Positions 19,070 to 30,384 of a stretch of 64,000 bases of DNA are shown in pieces. How positions within the stretch are numbered: the first letter of the stretch is position 1; every line of letters starts with the position of its first letter. Source of the stretch: Gammaproteobacteria bacterium (GTDB lineage Bacteria > Pseudomonadota > Gammaproteobacteria > Xanthomonadales > Wenzhouxiangellaceae). Where the stretch lies: NCBI GenBank assembly GCA_021772975.1, contig JAJFKY010000001.1, positions 248,001-312,000 of the forward strand. Direction: 5' to 3'. A model generated the notes under the pieces. That model saw nothing but the letters and a program-made list of their open reading frames with translations, did no database searches and was not told the origin of the DNA. The translations under genes were made by a program, and so were the position numbers.

Positions 19070-21596
19070 ACAGAGACTCAGCAGCGGCAAAATCTGTTAT
19101 CACTGCCATGCACCGGTACCGGCCGGCTTTGATCTGAAGGTAACCATCAGTAAACAGCCGCGCGCGATGTGCTGCCACGGCTGCGCGGCAGTGGCCGGTA
19201 TGCTGTCCGGCAGCCAGCTGGAACAGTTCTACCAATTACGCAGCGCAGCGGCGGCGCGGCCCGAAGTACAATCCGATGCCTGGTGGCGGGCATTTGATGA
19301 TCCGGTATTACTCAGCCAGCTAACTGAGCCGGCAGATGCCCGGCACGGACAGCAGGTTGACAGCCTGAGCGTCAATGTCAGCCATCTGCGCTGTGCCGCC
19401 TGTGCCTGGCTGCTGGAATCGTGTCTGCGCAAACTGCCCGGCGTGGAACAGCTGGTGGTTAACTACGCGACCGGCCAGGGTGAGTTGCGCTGGCGCCGTG
19501 ACCAGATCAGGCTGAGCCGGATATTGATTGAGGCAGACCGCCTGGGTTACCCGATGGAACCAGCCCTGCTGGCAACGCAGGGCGAACAACGCGCCCGGCA
19601 GCGCGCCAGCCTGCGGCGTCTGGTAGTTGCTGCGTTGGGCATGTTCCAGGTGATGATGATGTCGGTCGCGCTGTATCTTGGCCTGGCCGCCGACATGCAA
19701 CTGGCGGAACGTGATTTTTTTCGCTGGATTGCCTTGCTGCTCGCCACGCCAGTGGTGTGGTACAGCGGCTGGCCTTTTATGCAGGCGGCCTGGCGACAAT
19801 TACGCTGTCTACGGCCCGGCATGGATGTTCCGGTATCACTGGCCATTCTGCTGGCCTGGGGCAGCAGTTGCCTGAATACCTTCGCCGGCAGTGGCGAGGT
19901 GTTTTTTGACTCGGCGGTGATGTTTGTGTTTTTCCTGACCATCTCGCGCCATCTGGAGCAGAACGCCCGACTGCGCGCGCAGGCCATCAGTGACCGAGCC
20001 AGTCAGTTACTGCCGCTGGTCGTCAAACGCCAAACCCCGGCGGGTGATATCGAAGTCGTACAGGCTATGCAGCTTAAGCGCGGCGATACCATTTTGACCA
20101 CGGCCGGTGAAACGCTGGCCGCCGACGGTGTGTTACTGGGCGATAACCCGGTGGCGGTCAATGAAAGTCTGTTGACCGGCGAATCGCAGTCGATCCGAAA
20201 AAATCCCGGCGATATCCTGCTGGCCGGCAGCCAGGTATTGGATGGCGCGCCGCAGCTGCAGGTCACTGCCTGCGGCAAACACACCACCCTGGCCGGGATT
20301 CAGCAGTTGATGCATAAAGTCAGTGCGCAGGATAATGGCTTGAACTGGAGCACGCGGCTGGCCAGCTGGTTTACCAGCGCTCTGCTGGTGCTGGCCGTCG
20401 GTACCGCCATCTGGCACTGGTCAGCGGGCTGGCAGCACAGCCTGCAGATTACCCTGGCGGTACTGGTGGTCAGCTGTCCCTGCGCGCTCGCGCTGGCCAT
20501 GCCTTCGGCGCTGTCAGCCGCCCGTGCTTACCTGGCGCGGCAGGGCATTTTACTGCGTGATGCAGCAGTGTTATTGCGCCTGCCGCTGATCACTCGGCTG
20601 ATAGCCGATAAGACCGGCACCTTGACCCGCGGCGATTTCACCCTGCAGCGGATTATCGGTTTTGAGCATCAACCTGACAAAACCCCTGCTCAGGCTCACC
20701 AGCAGATCATTCAGGATTATGCGGTTGCCATGGCACTGCACTCCACCCATCCGCTCGCCAGGGCATTGCAATCACTGCCAACCTCGGTAGTGGCTGAACA
20801 GATCAAAGAATCAGCCGGCCAGGGTCTGACGGCAACCATCGCCGGACAAACCTACCGGCTCGGCCGGCTGGAATTCGTGGCCTCACTGAGCAACAGCGAT
20901 CCGGCTGACATGCATCCGGAACTGAGCGCTTTGGTCAACACCGGTGACAGTCAATTATGGCTGGGTAATTCCCGGCGGCTGGAAGGCGTGATATTGCTGG
21001 GCGATCAATTGAAGCCCGGCGCTGCCAGCGACCTGGCGGCGCTGGATTTACCGGTCAGCTTATTGTCGGGCGATCATCCTGCCGCGGTAGCCAGCGCCGC
21101 TGCTGAGCTGGCTATCGACGACGCGCATGGTGGCTTGCTGCCCGAGGCTAAACTCGCCTGGCTGCAAGCCAGCCAGCAGGCCGGCGATCGGGTACTGGCG
21201 GTCGGTGATGGCATCAACGATGCACCGTTGCTGGCCGCGGCGGATATCGGCATCGCTATCGGCACCCGCCACAGCCTGGCCAAAGTAGCCGCTGATATCC
21301 TGATCCTGCACGATGACCTGAGCGCGCTGGCGTTATTACAACGCTGTGCCGAGCTCACTCGCCGGCGTATCCGCCAGAACCTGAGCTGGGCGCTGCTGTA
21401 TAACATCAGCATGATTCCGCTTGCCATGCTGGGCTGGCTGCCACCCTGGCTGGCGGCGCTGGGTATGTCATTAAGCTCGCTGCTGGTGGTCGGCAACAGC
21501 CTGCGTCTGGGCGGGCTGCAGCATACGAATCAGATGCCTGAAGCGAAGCCATTCAAAGCCGTTTCAGCGTTGCGCAAACAAACGGCGCCGGCATGA
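19059..21596 (+). CDS. ccoI: copper-translocating P-type ATPase CcoI/FixI
   Basis: CcoI exports copper for insertion into cbb3 oxidase. The 845-residue protein begins with a cysteine-rich metal-binding region (CYHCHAPV and CCHGCAAVAGML), then a heavy-metal-associated domain with CAAC. P-type core motifs follow in order: LTGES, the CPC membrane motif (SCPCALAL), the phosphorylation site DKTGTLT and the hinge GDGINDAP. The start is one of two adjacent ATGs at 19059/19062 inside the end of ccoH. Confidence 0.96.
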   Translation: MMTEQRLSSGKICYHCHAPVPAGFDLKVTISKQPRAMCCHGCAAVAGMLSGSQLEQFYQLRSAAAARPEVQSDAWWRAFDDPVLLSQLTEPADARHGQQVDSLSVNVSHLRCAACAWLLESCLRKLPGVEQLVVNYATGQGELRWRRDQIRLSRILIEADRLGYPMEPALLATQGEQRARQRASLRRLVVAALGMFQVMMMSVALYLGLAADMQLAERDFFRWIALLLATPVVWYSGWPFMQAAWRQLRCLRPGMDVPVSLAILLAWGSSCLNTFAGSGEVFFDSAVMFVFFLTISRHLEQNARLRAQAISDRASQLLPLVVKRQTPAGDIEVVQAMQLKRGDTILTTAGETLAADGVLLGDNPVAVNESLLTGESQSIRKNPGDILLAGSQVLDGAPQLQVTACGKHTTLAGIQQLMHKVSAQDNGLNWSTRLASWFTSALLVLAVGTAIWHWSAGWQHSLQITLAVLVVSCPCALALAMPSALSAARAYLARQGILLRDAAVLLRLPLITRLIADKTGTLTRGDFTLQRIIGFEHQPDKTPAQAHQQIIQDYAVAMALHSTHPLARALQSLPTSVVAEQIKESAGQGLTATIAGQTYRLGRLEFVASLSNSDPADMHPELSALVNTGDSQLWLGNSRRLEGVILLGDQLKPGAASDLAALDLPVSLLSGDHPAAVASAAAELAIDDAHGGLLPEAKLAWLQASQQAGDRVLAVGDGINDAPLLAAADIGIAIGTRHSLAKVAADILILHDDLSALALLQRCAELTRRRIRQNLSWALLYNISMIPLAMLGWLPPWLAALGMSLSSLLVVGNSLRLGGLQHTNQMPEAKPFKAVSALRKQTAPA

Positions 21597-21766
21597 CCAG
21601 CCTGCTGTTCCTGATCCCTTTATCGCTGCTGGTACTGGTACTCGCGGTGGTATTATTTTTCTGGGCGGTGCGCAATGGCCAATACGATAATATGGACAGT
21701 GTCGCACTGCACGTAGTACTGGATGATGACCGTCAACCACCCGTTGATTCTGAACCCGACAACTGA
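21593..21766 (+). CDS. ccoS: cbb3 oxidase maturation protein CcoS
   Basis: A 57-residue protein overlapping the ccoI stop (ATGA). It has one membrane segment followed by the CcoS signature FFWAVRNGQYDNMD and an acidic LDDD motif. CcoS is needed for cofactor insertion in cbb3 oxidases. Confidence 0.92.
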   Translation: MTSLLFLIPLSLLVLVLAVVLFFWAVRNGQYDNMDSVALHVVLDDDRQPPVDSEPDN

Positions 21767-21775
21767 CCCGTTTTG

Positions 21776-22474
21776 ATGCACGATCTGTGGCTGATTCTGC
21801 CAGGCCTGCTGGCTGCCGGTCTGGCCGGCAGCGGACATTGCTTTGGGATGTGCGGAGGACTGGCTGCACTGGCGGGCAGCAGCCGTAAAACCCGCTATGT
21901 CGTGTGGCTCAATCTGGCCCGCATCGGCAGTTATACTTGCATCGGCTTGATTGGCGGGCTGATTGTTCAAATGGGTATCGGCAGCAGCGAACAATTGCTG
22001 CAACTCTCCCAACTGGGAACCATCAGCCGCACCCTCTCCGGCATCCTGCTGATCCTGCTGGCCCTCAGCGTGGCTGGCTGGCGCTGGGATATCGCCGCTT
22101 TCCGCCAACTATCCGCCAAATTCTGGAACAAACTCCAGCCCATCAGCCAACGCCTGTTACCCATCAGCAGCAGCACCGACGCTATATTGTTCGGCAGCCT
22201 GTGGGGCTGGCTGCCCTGTGGTCTGGTCTATGCTGTCCTGCCGGCCGCCTGGTTGCGCGGCAATGCACTGGAAAGCGGCGTGATGATGTTCTGTTTCGGA
22301 CTGGGAACCTTACCCTCGATGCTGGCGATGGGAATGGCCTCAGCAAGGATTCGACTGTTTTTGCAGCGGCGGGGGGTTAAATGGTTTGCGGTCGGGTTAT
22401 TGATTATTGCTGGATTGTGGCTGCTTTACCAGCCTGTTTCGAGCTTGTTTGGTAACAGCCACTCTCATCATTAA
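21776..22474 (+). CDS. SafE/TauE-like (DsbD_2 superfamily) membrane protein
   Basis: A 232-residue polytopic protein beginning at the ATG at 21776 (an in-frame TTG lies just before). It has the conserved N-terminal motif GSGHCFGMCGGLAAL and a later GWLPCGLVYAVLP, typical of the sulfite exporter TauE/SafE-annotated family that commonly follows ccoS. Its cysteines and methionine near the membrane suggest a metal-related or redox role, but the substrate is unknown. It is 9 bp after ccoS and ends the locus. Confidence 0.85.
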   Translation: MHDLWLILPGLLAAGLAGSGHCFGMCGGLAALAGSSRKTRYVVWLNLARIGSYTCIGLIGGLIVQMGIGSSEQLLQLSQLGTISRTLSGILLILLALSVAGWRWDIAAFRQLSAKFWNKLQPISQRLLPISSSTDAILFGSLWGWLPCGLVYAVLPAAWLRGNALESGVMMFCFGLGTLPSMLAMGMASARIRLFLQRRGVKWFAVGLLIIAGLWLLYQPVSSLFGNSHSHH

Positions 22475-22490
22475 TACTCGACCCGCATCC

Positions 22491-22523
22491 TAAGCAACTT
22501 CCGATTTAATCGGAAGTTGCTTA
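22491..22523. repeat. perfect 15-bp inverted repeat at the end of the cco operon
   Basis: TAAGCAACTTCCGAT and its exact complement ATCGGAAGTTGCTTA flank a TTA loop, 16 bp after the last gene of the cbb3 locus. Only weak T content follows, so it is either a terminator without a strong U tract or a 3' RNA-stability hairpin. The rest of the gap up to 22667 shows nothing further. Confidence 0.7.
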
Positions 22524-22667
22524 ATATCATCACTTTATTGATGCTCAAGAGACAATGAACCCACCATATAAATATAGACACCCATAACCTGCCAGTCTAT
22601 GGTTTCACTTTTCCAGACACTCAAAAGGGCAGCGGTTAAAACCGTTTAAATCATTTAAGGCGTATCT

Positions 22668-23477
22668 ATGAAAGTATTAATCAACCTGCTGGTATTATCT
22701 CTTATCATCACCAGCACCATTAATATTTCTGCAGCCGACGAGACAATACCCAGCCCCGGCATTGTTGAAACTCGTGCGCCAGCCGGCAATGGTTCCACAG
22801 CGCCTCAGGCCTGCAGTGGCAGGTTGCTTATAGATCAGGGGTCTGATCAAGACAGCGCATTCACCGCTGATGATGAATGCGATTTTAACTGTGTCAGCCC
22901 ACAACAATCGATTACCAATAACATCGTGCTTGGGTTTGATTCGACGATATCGGAGCTTGCTATCTGGGGAGGTTATTTCCCTACCAATATAATCTCCAGC
23001 GATAACTTCACCGTGATTTTCCATACCAACGAAGCCAGCACGAACTTGCCGGGCATTGTCATCTCCACGCAGAACTCGGTCGCTTCTACAAGAGTGAGCA
23101 CTGGCAATACTATTAATGTAGTGGGCAATATGATTTCGGAACAGCGATGGGTTTTGATATTAAACCAGCCTGTTAGCTTATCCGCTGGCACTTACTGGAT
23201 AGAAATATTTAACAGCACGCCAGGCTCCGATGATTTTGTATGGGGGTCAAGTGACGCGGATAGCATGCTTGCTTCGCCAATCGCTTTTGACGCCAATGCA
23301 GCTCCCGGACAAAACTGGACAGCTTTCGTTCCAAACCGTGCTTTGCAAGTCTGTGGTTCCGGCCCATTTGAACCAATAGCCGTCCCCATGATGAGCAAGC
23401 CATCTACTTTATTACTGCTGTTTATGGTTGCGTTTGGCGTCATCATGCTAAAACCAAAACGCGCAACAGCAGCATAG
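22668..23477 (+). CDS. secreted protein with a C-terminal sorting-type (IPTL/PEP-CTERM-like) tail
   Basis: No named family recognised. The 269-residue protein has a signal peptide (cleavage probably after ISA), a Thr/Ser/Asn-rich beta-type body with four cysteines, and a tripartite C-terminus. The tail consists of PIAVPMMSKPS, a hydrophobic helix (TLLLLFMVAFGVIML) and a basic end KPKR. That layout resembles IPTL-CTERM and PEP-CTERM signals recognised by exosortase-type enzymes, although the motif is degenerate and no exosortase gene lies in this window. Confidence 0.72.
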   Translation: MKVLINLLVLSLIITSTINISAADETIPSPGIVETRAPAGNGSTAPQACSGRLLIDQGSDQDSAFTADDECDFNCVSPQQSITNNIVLGFDSTISELAIWGGYFPTNIISSDNFTVIFHTNEASTNLPGIVISTQNSVASTRVSTGNTINVVGNMISEQRWVLILNQPVSLSAGTYWIEIFNSTPGSDDFVWGSSDADSMLASPIAFDANAAPGQNWTAFVPNRALQVCGSGPFEPIAVPMMSKPSTLLLLFMVAFGVIMLKPKRATAA

Positions 23478-23793
23478 ACAGCACCAAAAGCTGATGGTCT
23501 TCTTCTTGAGGAACCTCTGATTTGACAACCACATTTTTCCTGTTTTTTGATTCAGACGGAAACTGAATTACATTGTGGCATTTTGCTCGGAGATACTGAC
23601 CTTACATCATGCCTGCCTCGGTTATTTTTCCTGGTGGGTGACCTATGCATGCTTTATTATCCTTGCATCGGTCTGTTCAATGCGAGCCACCATCATCACT
23701 AAACCCGGGCTTGGCCGTTATTGCTATTCGAGTGATCTGAATCGAATATTCAGTTGATCGCCTTCGCAGACTTCCATCACCACGGAGATAACC
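23478..23793. other. intergenic stretch without a supportable gene
   Basis: 316 bp between the secreted-protein gene and gloA. A 60-codon frame (23575-23757) has no convincing ribosome-binding site or family pattern. GGAGA just before 23794 is the gloA ribosome-binding site. Nothing else stands out. Confidence 0.6.
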
Positions 23794-24234
23794 ATGCAAT
23801 ATCTGCATACCATGTTACGTATCAGCGATCTTGAACAGTCGCTGGATTTTTTTATTAACAAACTGGGCCTGGTAGAAACCAATCGTTATGACAATGAGCA
23901 GGGGCGGTTTACCCTGATTTTTCTAGCCGCACCCGATGATCTGGAACATGCCCGGAAGCATAAAGCACCGCTGCTGGAACTGACCTATAACTGGGATAAA
24001 GAAGACTACGCCGGCGGACGCAATTTCGGCCACCTGGCCTATCGTGTTGCTGACATTTACGCGCTGTGCGACAGGCTGCAGCAAGCCGGTGTGACCATCA
24101 ACCGGCCACCCCGCGATGGCCATATGGCCTTTATCCGCTCACCGGACGGCATCTCGATTGAATTGCTGCAACAGGGTGACGCTCTGGCGCCCCGCGAACC
24201 CTGGCAATCCATGCCCAATAACGGCGAGTGGTAA
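23794..24234 (+). CDS. gloA: lactoylglutathione lyase (glyoxalase I)
   Basis: Glyoxalase I converts the methylglyoxal-glutathione hemithioacetal to S-lactoylglutathione. The 146-residue protein has the VOC-fold pattern with plausible metal ligands: His5 (YLHTMLRI), a glutamate in LLELTYNW, a histidine in FGHLAYRV and a C-terminal glutamate in ISIELLQ. The RSPDGISIEL motif is characteristic. The last ~20 residues (APREPWQSMPNNGEW) extend slightly beyond E. coli GloA. Confidence 0.94.
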   Translation: MQYLHTMLRISDLEQSLDFFINKLGLVETNRYDNEQGRFTLIFLAAPDDLEHARKHKAPLLELTYNWDKEDYAGGRNFGHLAYRVADIYALCDRLQQAGVTINRPPRDGHMAFIRSPDGISIELLQQGDALAPREPWQSMPNNGEW

Positions 24235-24362
24235 TTGCTTTCCACGGCTGATCAGTGTTCGCATCGATCCTCATCGTCAGGTCTGCCAGAGTAAGGCACG
24301 ACCCACGTCTGATCGCCCTGCCTATTCCGCCTGTACGCTTTGAAATATTGTAGGATGATGAC

Positions 24363-25139
24363 ATGAGTTATGCGTGCCCATCATCACGCCCGCATATCCG
24401 GTCACCGTGGCTGGTCATTGTTAGTGTGGTTTTCGGCCTGTACCTGGCCGGTTGTGCGCCCCAGGCGGTGCAGCAGCATGAGCTGCGCACTACCGCGGCC
24501 GGTGATCAGATTCATGTCCAGGAACTGGTCAGCCAGTTGCATCAATCGATCCTGGCCTTACAGATGATCTTCACTACCAACGAACAACTTGGCCAGCTGG
24601 GACTGGAACTTGACAAGGTAGTGGTGAAAATCAAATCCACCCACACCGATATCGGTGATGGCAATGTGGGTATTGTGTTATCCGGCGCTGATGAAGATGA
24701 GCAGTTTTCAGCCAATAACCGTATCGAACTGACGCTGTCGGTTCCGACATTTGCACAGCCATCAACTCAGCTTAGCGACACATCACCAGCGTTGCGTGAA
24801 ATTCTGGCCAGATACCAGCACCTCCCCCGTTGTGTAAGCGCCCAACCCAAACCGGCGGCAGCCACCACCCAGACAGCAAAGCCGGTCACCGCTATCCGGG
24901 ACGATATTGTGGCCGTGGTGCTGGCGGGTTTCGAGGCTTATCTGTGCGGGATGGGTTCAGCGAGTTTATCCGAGTTGAGCCTGGACGCACTGACCATGAC
25001 CCTGGCGGTTGATACTCTCTATACCGAAACCGAGGGCCTGACACTGGTGCTGGGGCCGATTTCCCTGGGTGGTACGGCAGTGCAGTCAGCCGAACACAAA
25101 GCCACGGTGCAACTGTCCTTCAGATCGACTCGTTCCTGA
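24363..25139 (+). CDS. lipoprotein with a duplicated Trypco2-like domain (unknown function)
   Basis: A 258-residue protein with signal anchor and lipobox LAGC (Cys31). The mature part appears to contain two copies of one beta-rich module, residues about 80-128 and 204-254. Each has a hydrophobic strand, an acidic or polar turn, a short V/L-rich strand with a Gly-rich loop, and a closing alternating strand (IELTLSV and ATVQLSF). The module, with its preceding helix (VQELVSQLHQSILAL), is reminiscent of trypsin-co-occurring domain 2, but this is by eye only. A Pro/Ala/Thr-rich linker (162-176) joins the halves. AGGATG precedes the ATG. Confidence 0.65.
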   Translation: MSYACPSSRPHIRSPWLVIVSVVFGLYLAGCAPQAVQQHELRTTAAGDQIHVQELVSQLHQSILALQMIFTTNEQLGQLGLELDKVVVKIKSTHTDIGDGNVGIVLSGADEDEQFSANNRIELTLSVPTFAQPSTQLSDTSPALREILARYQHLPRCVSAQPKPAAATTQTAKPVTAIRDDIVAVVLAGFEAYLCGMGSASLSELSLDALTMTLAVDTLYTETEGLTLVLGPISLGGTAVQSAEHKATVQLSFRSTRS

Positions 25140-25148
25140 ATCAACCGC

Positions 25149-25171
25149 GCGGCCAATGTCATCATGGCCGC
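25149..25171. terminator. possible bidirectional terminator hairpin between convergent genes
   Basis: GCGGCCA and TGGCCGC pair around a 9-base loop, between the lipoprotein stop (25139) and the GH25 stop (25162), partly inside the latter's last codons. No T tract is present, so the assignment is weak. Confidence 0.3.
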
Positions 25172-26247
25172 TGCGCACCCTGCTCCATCACGATATCGCT
25201 CATATTTAGCGCCGGATGCAGTAACGAAATATCAGCATCTTTCTCCACCCCGGGCACCGACTGGTTGATCTGATGCTGCCACAGTGTCCAGTTTTGCCAG
25301 CCGAATGGCACTTTGGGCATGATCACGCCCACCTCACTCATCCACAAAGAATATCGGGAGAATTCGGGCCGGAAATAGCGATCCCAGAAGGCTGGGTCAG
25401 TGTAGATCATCGGGGTGCGGCCAGTCTGTTGCTCCAGTACTTCGAGAAAACGCAGTAACGTAGCGGTCATGTCGCCGCTGGTGTTTTTACCCAGCAATTC
25501 CACATCCACCACCGGCGGCAGCGTGCCCGGATCATCCTGCAGGCGTGAGGCGAAAAATTTGGCCTGCTGTTCCGGGTCATCCTCGGTAACGTAAAAGTGA
25601 TAAGCCCCACGGGGAAAGTCCAGTGCCCGTAAAGCCTGCCAGTGATCAGCAAACCTGATATCCGGATTGTCCACGCCCTCGGAGGCTTTGACATAGGCAA
25701 ACTGATAGCCACCCGCTTTGACCTGCTGCCAGTCCACATCACCGGAATGATGTGAAATATCGATGCCCAGGCGGGTGTTGTCAGCCGGCGAATAATGGGT
25801 GTCAATACGCTCCAGTGTTACCGAGAATTCCGGGCTGTCCTGACCGGGGTGAGTGAACTCGATCCGCATGCTGTCGGTACCCAGCATGGTGCTGTCGAGC
25901 CGCGCCTTGCTGTGGTCCTCGTGCATGCGGATGGTCTTGCCGTCGTTGCTGATACGCCCGCTGACGGTATCAAACTGCTGGGCCTGCAAGCCCTTGGAAT
26001 CAGCCCCCTGCGGCGCCTCACCCGTCAGTACATTCCAACGGTTAAAGCCATGGATTGCATAACCGTTGACCGGCTTCTGGAAAGATATCTCCATCCACAT
26101 TTCCGTGCGGGGCGCATCCGGGGCGAGTTGATACTGCCCGTACCAGACCCCCAGCACCTGGGGAATATCCTTACCGGTAATCGCATCAGCCGCCTCCAGA
26201 TGGCAAGCCAGACTAACCAATAACAAGCCAACTGCGTATGCTTTCAT
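25162..26247 (-). CDS. secreted GH25-family lysozyme-like glycoside hydrolase
   Basis: GH25 enzymes cleave the beta-1,4 N-acetylmuramyl bonds of peptidoglycan. The start MKAYAVGLLLVSLACHLEAADA gives a clean Sec signal; the in-frame upstream 19 codons are unlikely. Residues ~25-165 form a beta-rich domain I do not recognise. The C-terminal half is GH25, with GIDISHHSGDVDW, YVKASEG, RGAYHFY, a catalytic VVDVELLG and later MIYTD and LWQHQ. The 361-residue length is larger than minimal GH25 because of the N-terminal domain. It is divergent from katG. Confidence 0.9.
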   Translation of the reverse strand: MKAYAVGLLLVSLACHLEAADAITGKDIPQVLGVWYGQYQLAPDAPRTEMWMEISFQKPVNGYAIHGFNRWNVLTGEAPQGADSKGLQAQQFDTVSGRISNDGKTIRMHEDHSKARLDSTMLGTDSMRIEFTHPGQDSPEFSVTLERIDTHYSPADNTRLGIDISHHSGDVDWQQVKAGGYQFAYVKASEGVDNPDIRFADHWQALRALDFPRGAYHFYVTEDDPEQQAKFFASRLQDDPGTLPPVVDVELLGKNTSGDMTATLLRFLEVLEQQTGRTPMIYTDPAFWDRYFRPEFSRYSLWMSEVGVIMPKVPFGWQNWTLWQHQINQSVPGVEKDADISLLHPALNMSDIVMEQGAQRP

Positions 26248-26304
26248 TACGGGATCACCAGTTAAATTGAACGCAAAGCATATCCGGTTCAAGCAGTATT
26301 TCAA

Positions 26305-28893
<2,589 letters not shown>

Positions 28894-28910
28894 GCATAGT
28901 CTAAACATAC

Positions 28911-28935
28911 GAATCCGCGGGACAACCGCGGATTC
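28911..28935 (+). terminator. hairpin after katG
   Basis: GAATCCGCGG and CCGCGGATTC form a perfect 10-bp stem with a GACAA loop, 17 bp after the katG stop. The following sequence has only a short T content, so termination strength is uncertain. Confidence 0.6.
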
Positions 28936-29078
28936 CGTTATGTCACCGTTTTGACCTCTCCCTCTCCCTATACAGACATTACAAAAGCAAGCAGGTACTG
29001 ATAGCAGGCTGTTCTAACTGGCAGTGGGCCCGTGGCAGTCAATAGTCGCTTTCAGCCAACATGCAATGCTGTCCAGAC

Positions 29079-29501
29079 TTAGCGCAGCAACACTCCAGCC
29101 ACCAGATAAACCCACATCAGCAGCATTACCACGATACTGAGAAAATACAGCGCTATTCTGGGGCGCAGCTTATTGCTGCCGAGATGGATAAAAGCATGCA
29201 GATAGCGCAACGCCACGTACAGCCAGGCCAGTATCAGCATCGCCACAGTGACCTGCTCTAAAACCATGCCCGCCAGACACGCCACATAAAACAGCATCGG
29301 TGTTTCAAACAGATTGATCAAATGACGCGACAGCAGGATTGAGCTATCCGGTTCCTTGCCCTGCTGGTAGGTTTTGAAGTATCCGGCAGAAACCTTGCCT
29401 TCCGCGACTGCTCTGGTGCGACTTCTGAACAGCAGCATGATCACCGCAAAACTTAACACGACCAATGCAAACATCGGGAACAACAACCCGTACTGACTCA
29501 T
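29079..29501 (-). CDS. MAPEG family membrane protein
   Basis: A four-helix membrane protein of about 140 residues. The N-terminal helix is followed by an RSRTRAVAEGKV segment, then RHLINLFETPMLFYV (the family N-E-P-like region) and AWLYVALRYLHAFIHLGSNKLRPR, characteristic of bacterial MAPEG proteins. Eukaryotic MAPEG members are glutathione-dependent enzymes; the bacterial substrate is unknown. I start at MSQYGLLFP, which places the first helix at the N-terminus. An in-frame ATG ten codons upstream (29531) is also possible. Confidence 0.85.
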   Translation of the reverse strand: MSQYGLLFPMFALVVLSFAVIMLLFRSRTRAVAEGKVSAGYFKTYQQGKEPDSSILLSRHLINLFETPMLFYVACLAGMVLEQVTVAMLILAWLYVALRYLHAFIHLGSNKLRPRIALYFLSIVVMLLMWVYLVAGVLLR

Positions 29502-29763
29502 ACCTGACTTCTCACTGCTCAGCTTAAGCATTCATTATACAAACTGCGGCTGGGTCGAAGATCCGCAATGGGTACTACCGCACGGTGTCCGGCATTGCCG
29601 CAAGTTTGTCAATACAGACAACCCGGCTCTCAGTACCGTCGACAGCCATGCCCGGTTGGTAAAAGACCGGCAAATCTGGTCATTCGCCGGCATTACTGCC
29701 GAAATTGATTTAGCAGGCGGTCAAGTGATGGTGTTACAGGCAAGTCCGGAGCATCAGCTATAA
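29497..29763 (+). pseudogene. possible remnant of a DJ-1/PfpI (GlxA-type) protein C-terminus
   Basis: An open frame without a usable start codon runs from 29497 to the stop at 29761-29763, partly antisense to the MAPEG start. Near its end it reads DRQIWSFAGITAEIDLAGGQ. This resembles the SAG-x-xAGIDLAL segment near the C-terminus of DJ-1/PfpI domains in GlxA-like proteins. Upstream residues show no clear nucleophile elbow. I read it as a decayed fragment, with moderate to low confidence. Confidence 0.35.
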
Positions 29764-29793
29764 TCAAATTCGGGTTTGCGAGGAGCACGAACT

Positions 29794-30312
29794 GTGACGC
29801 TGGAAACAAACTATAAGGCACCCTGGGGAACAGCGCTCATACTTACCACCCTGCTGTCCGCCGGCATCCTTACCGGCGTGTCGATCTTTGGCTGGCTGCA
29901 TGCTGGCCAGCAAGGCTGGATCTGGTACCTGAGCATGCTGGTGCTGCCACTCACCATTCTGTTGGTTGCCGCGCTGTTTGCGATAAGCGGTTACCGGCTG
30001 ACCGCCACCAAGCTTATCGTACAGCGATTGATCTGGACATCTGAATTAAGCCTGGAGACGTTGCAGGCGGTTGAGATTGACCCTGCCGCGATGCAGCGGT
30101 CATTACGAATCTTCGGCAACGGCGGGCTATTCTGCTTCGCCGGTCGATTCTGGAATAAGCAGCTGGGCCGCTATCGGGCCTATGCCACCGATCCTAAACG
30201 AGCAGTTGTTTTGAAGTTTGTCGATCAGGTGGTTGTGGTGACGCCCGACGAGCCGGCTCAGTTTGCAGCGCAACTGCAAAACAACACGGGGATTTCACCT
30301 AACACGGCGTAA
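29794..30312 (+). CDS. membrane protein with bacterial PH-like domain
   Basis: A GTG at 29794 with AGGAG at 29781-29785 is the best start; the frame also extends to a TTG at 29776. The 172-residue protein has two N-terminal membrane segments (residues ~12-66). These are followed by a PH-like beta-rich domain (ISGYRLTATKLIVQRLIWTSELSLETLQAVEID), then GNGGLFCFAGRFWNKQLGRYRAYATD and a VVVVTPDEPAQFAAQL end. The pattern fits the bacterial PH-domain (DUF304-like) proteins. Function unknown. Confidence 0.75.
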   Translation: MTLETNYKAPWGTALILTTLLSAGILTGVSIFGWLHAGQQGWIWYLSMLVLPLTILLVAALFAISGYRLTATKLIVQRLIWTSELSLETLQAVEIDPAAMQRSLRIFGNGGLFCFAGRFWNKQLGRYRAYATDPKRAVVLKFVDQVVVVTPDEPAQFAAQLQNNTGISPNTA

Positions 30313-30314
30313 CT

Positions 30315-30355
30315 AAACCCGCACTGGAAGGTGCAGACAATGAGTTGCGAGGAGG
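30315..30355. repeat. degenerate copy of the ompW terminator region
   Basis: AAACCCGCAC-ggaag-tgc...AATGAGTTG here matches the sequence at 32104-32141 over about 40 bp, but with the second half of the terminator stem mutated. It lies just past the 3' end of the transporter gene (30385, minus strand), as the intact copy lies past ompW. Confidence 0.6.
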
Positions 30356-30384
30356 ATGAGGTTCCCGTGCATTGATCGCCGCCA

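Noticed and set aside
23575-23757. 60-codon frame between the secreted-protein gene and gloA
   Set aside because: No ribosome-binding site or recognisable pattern.
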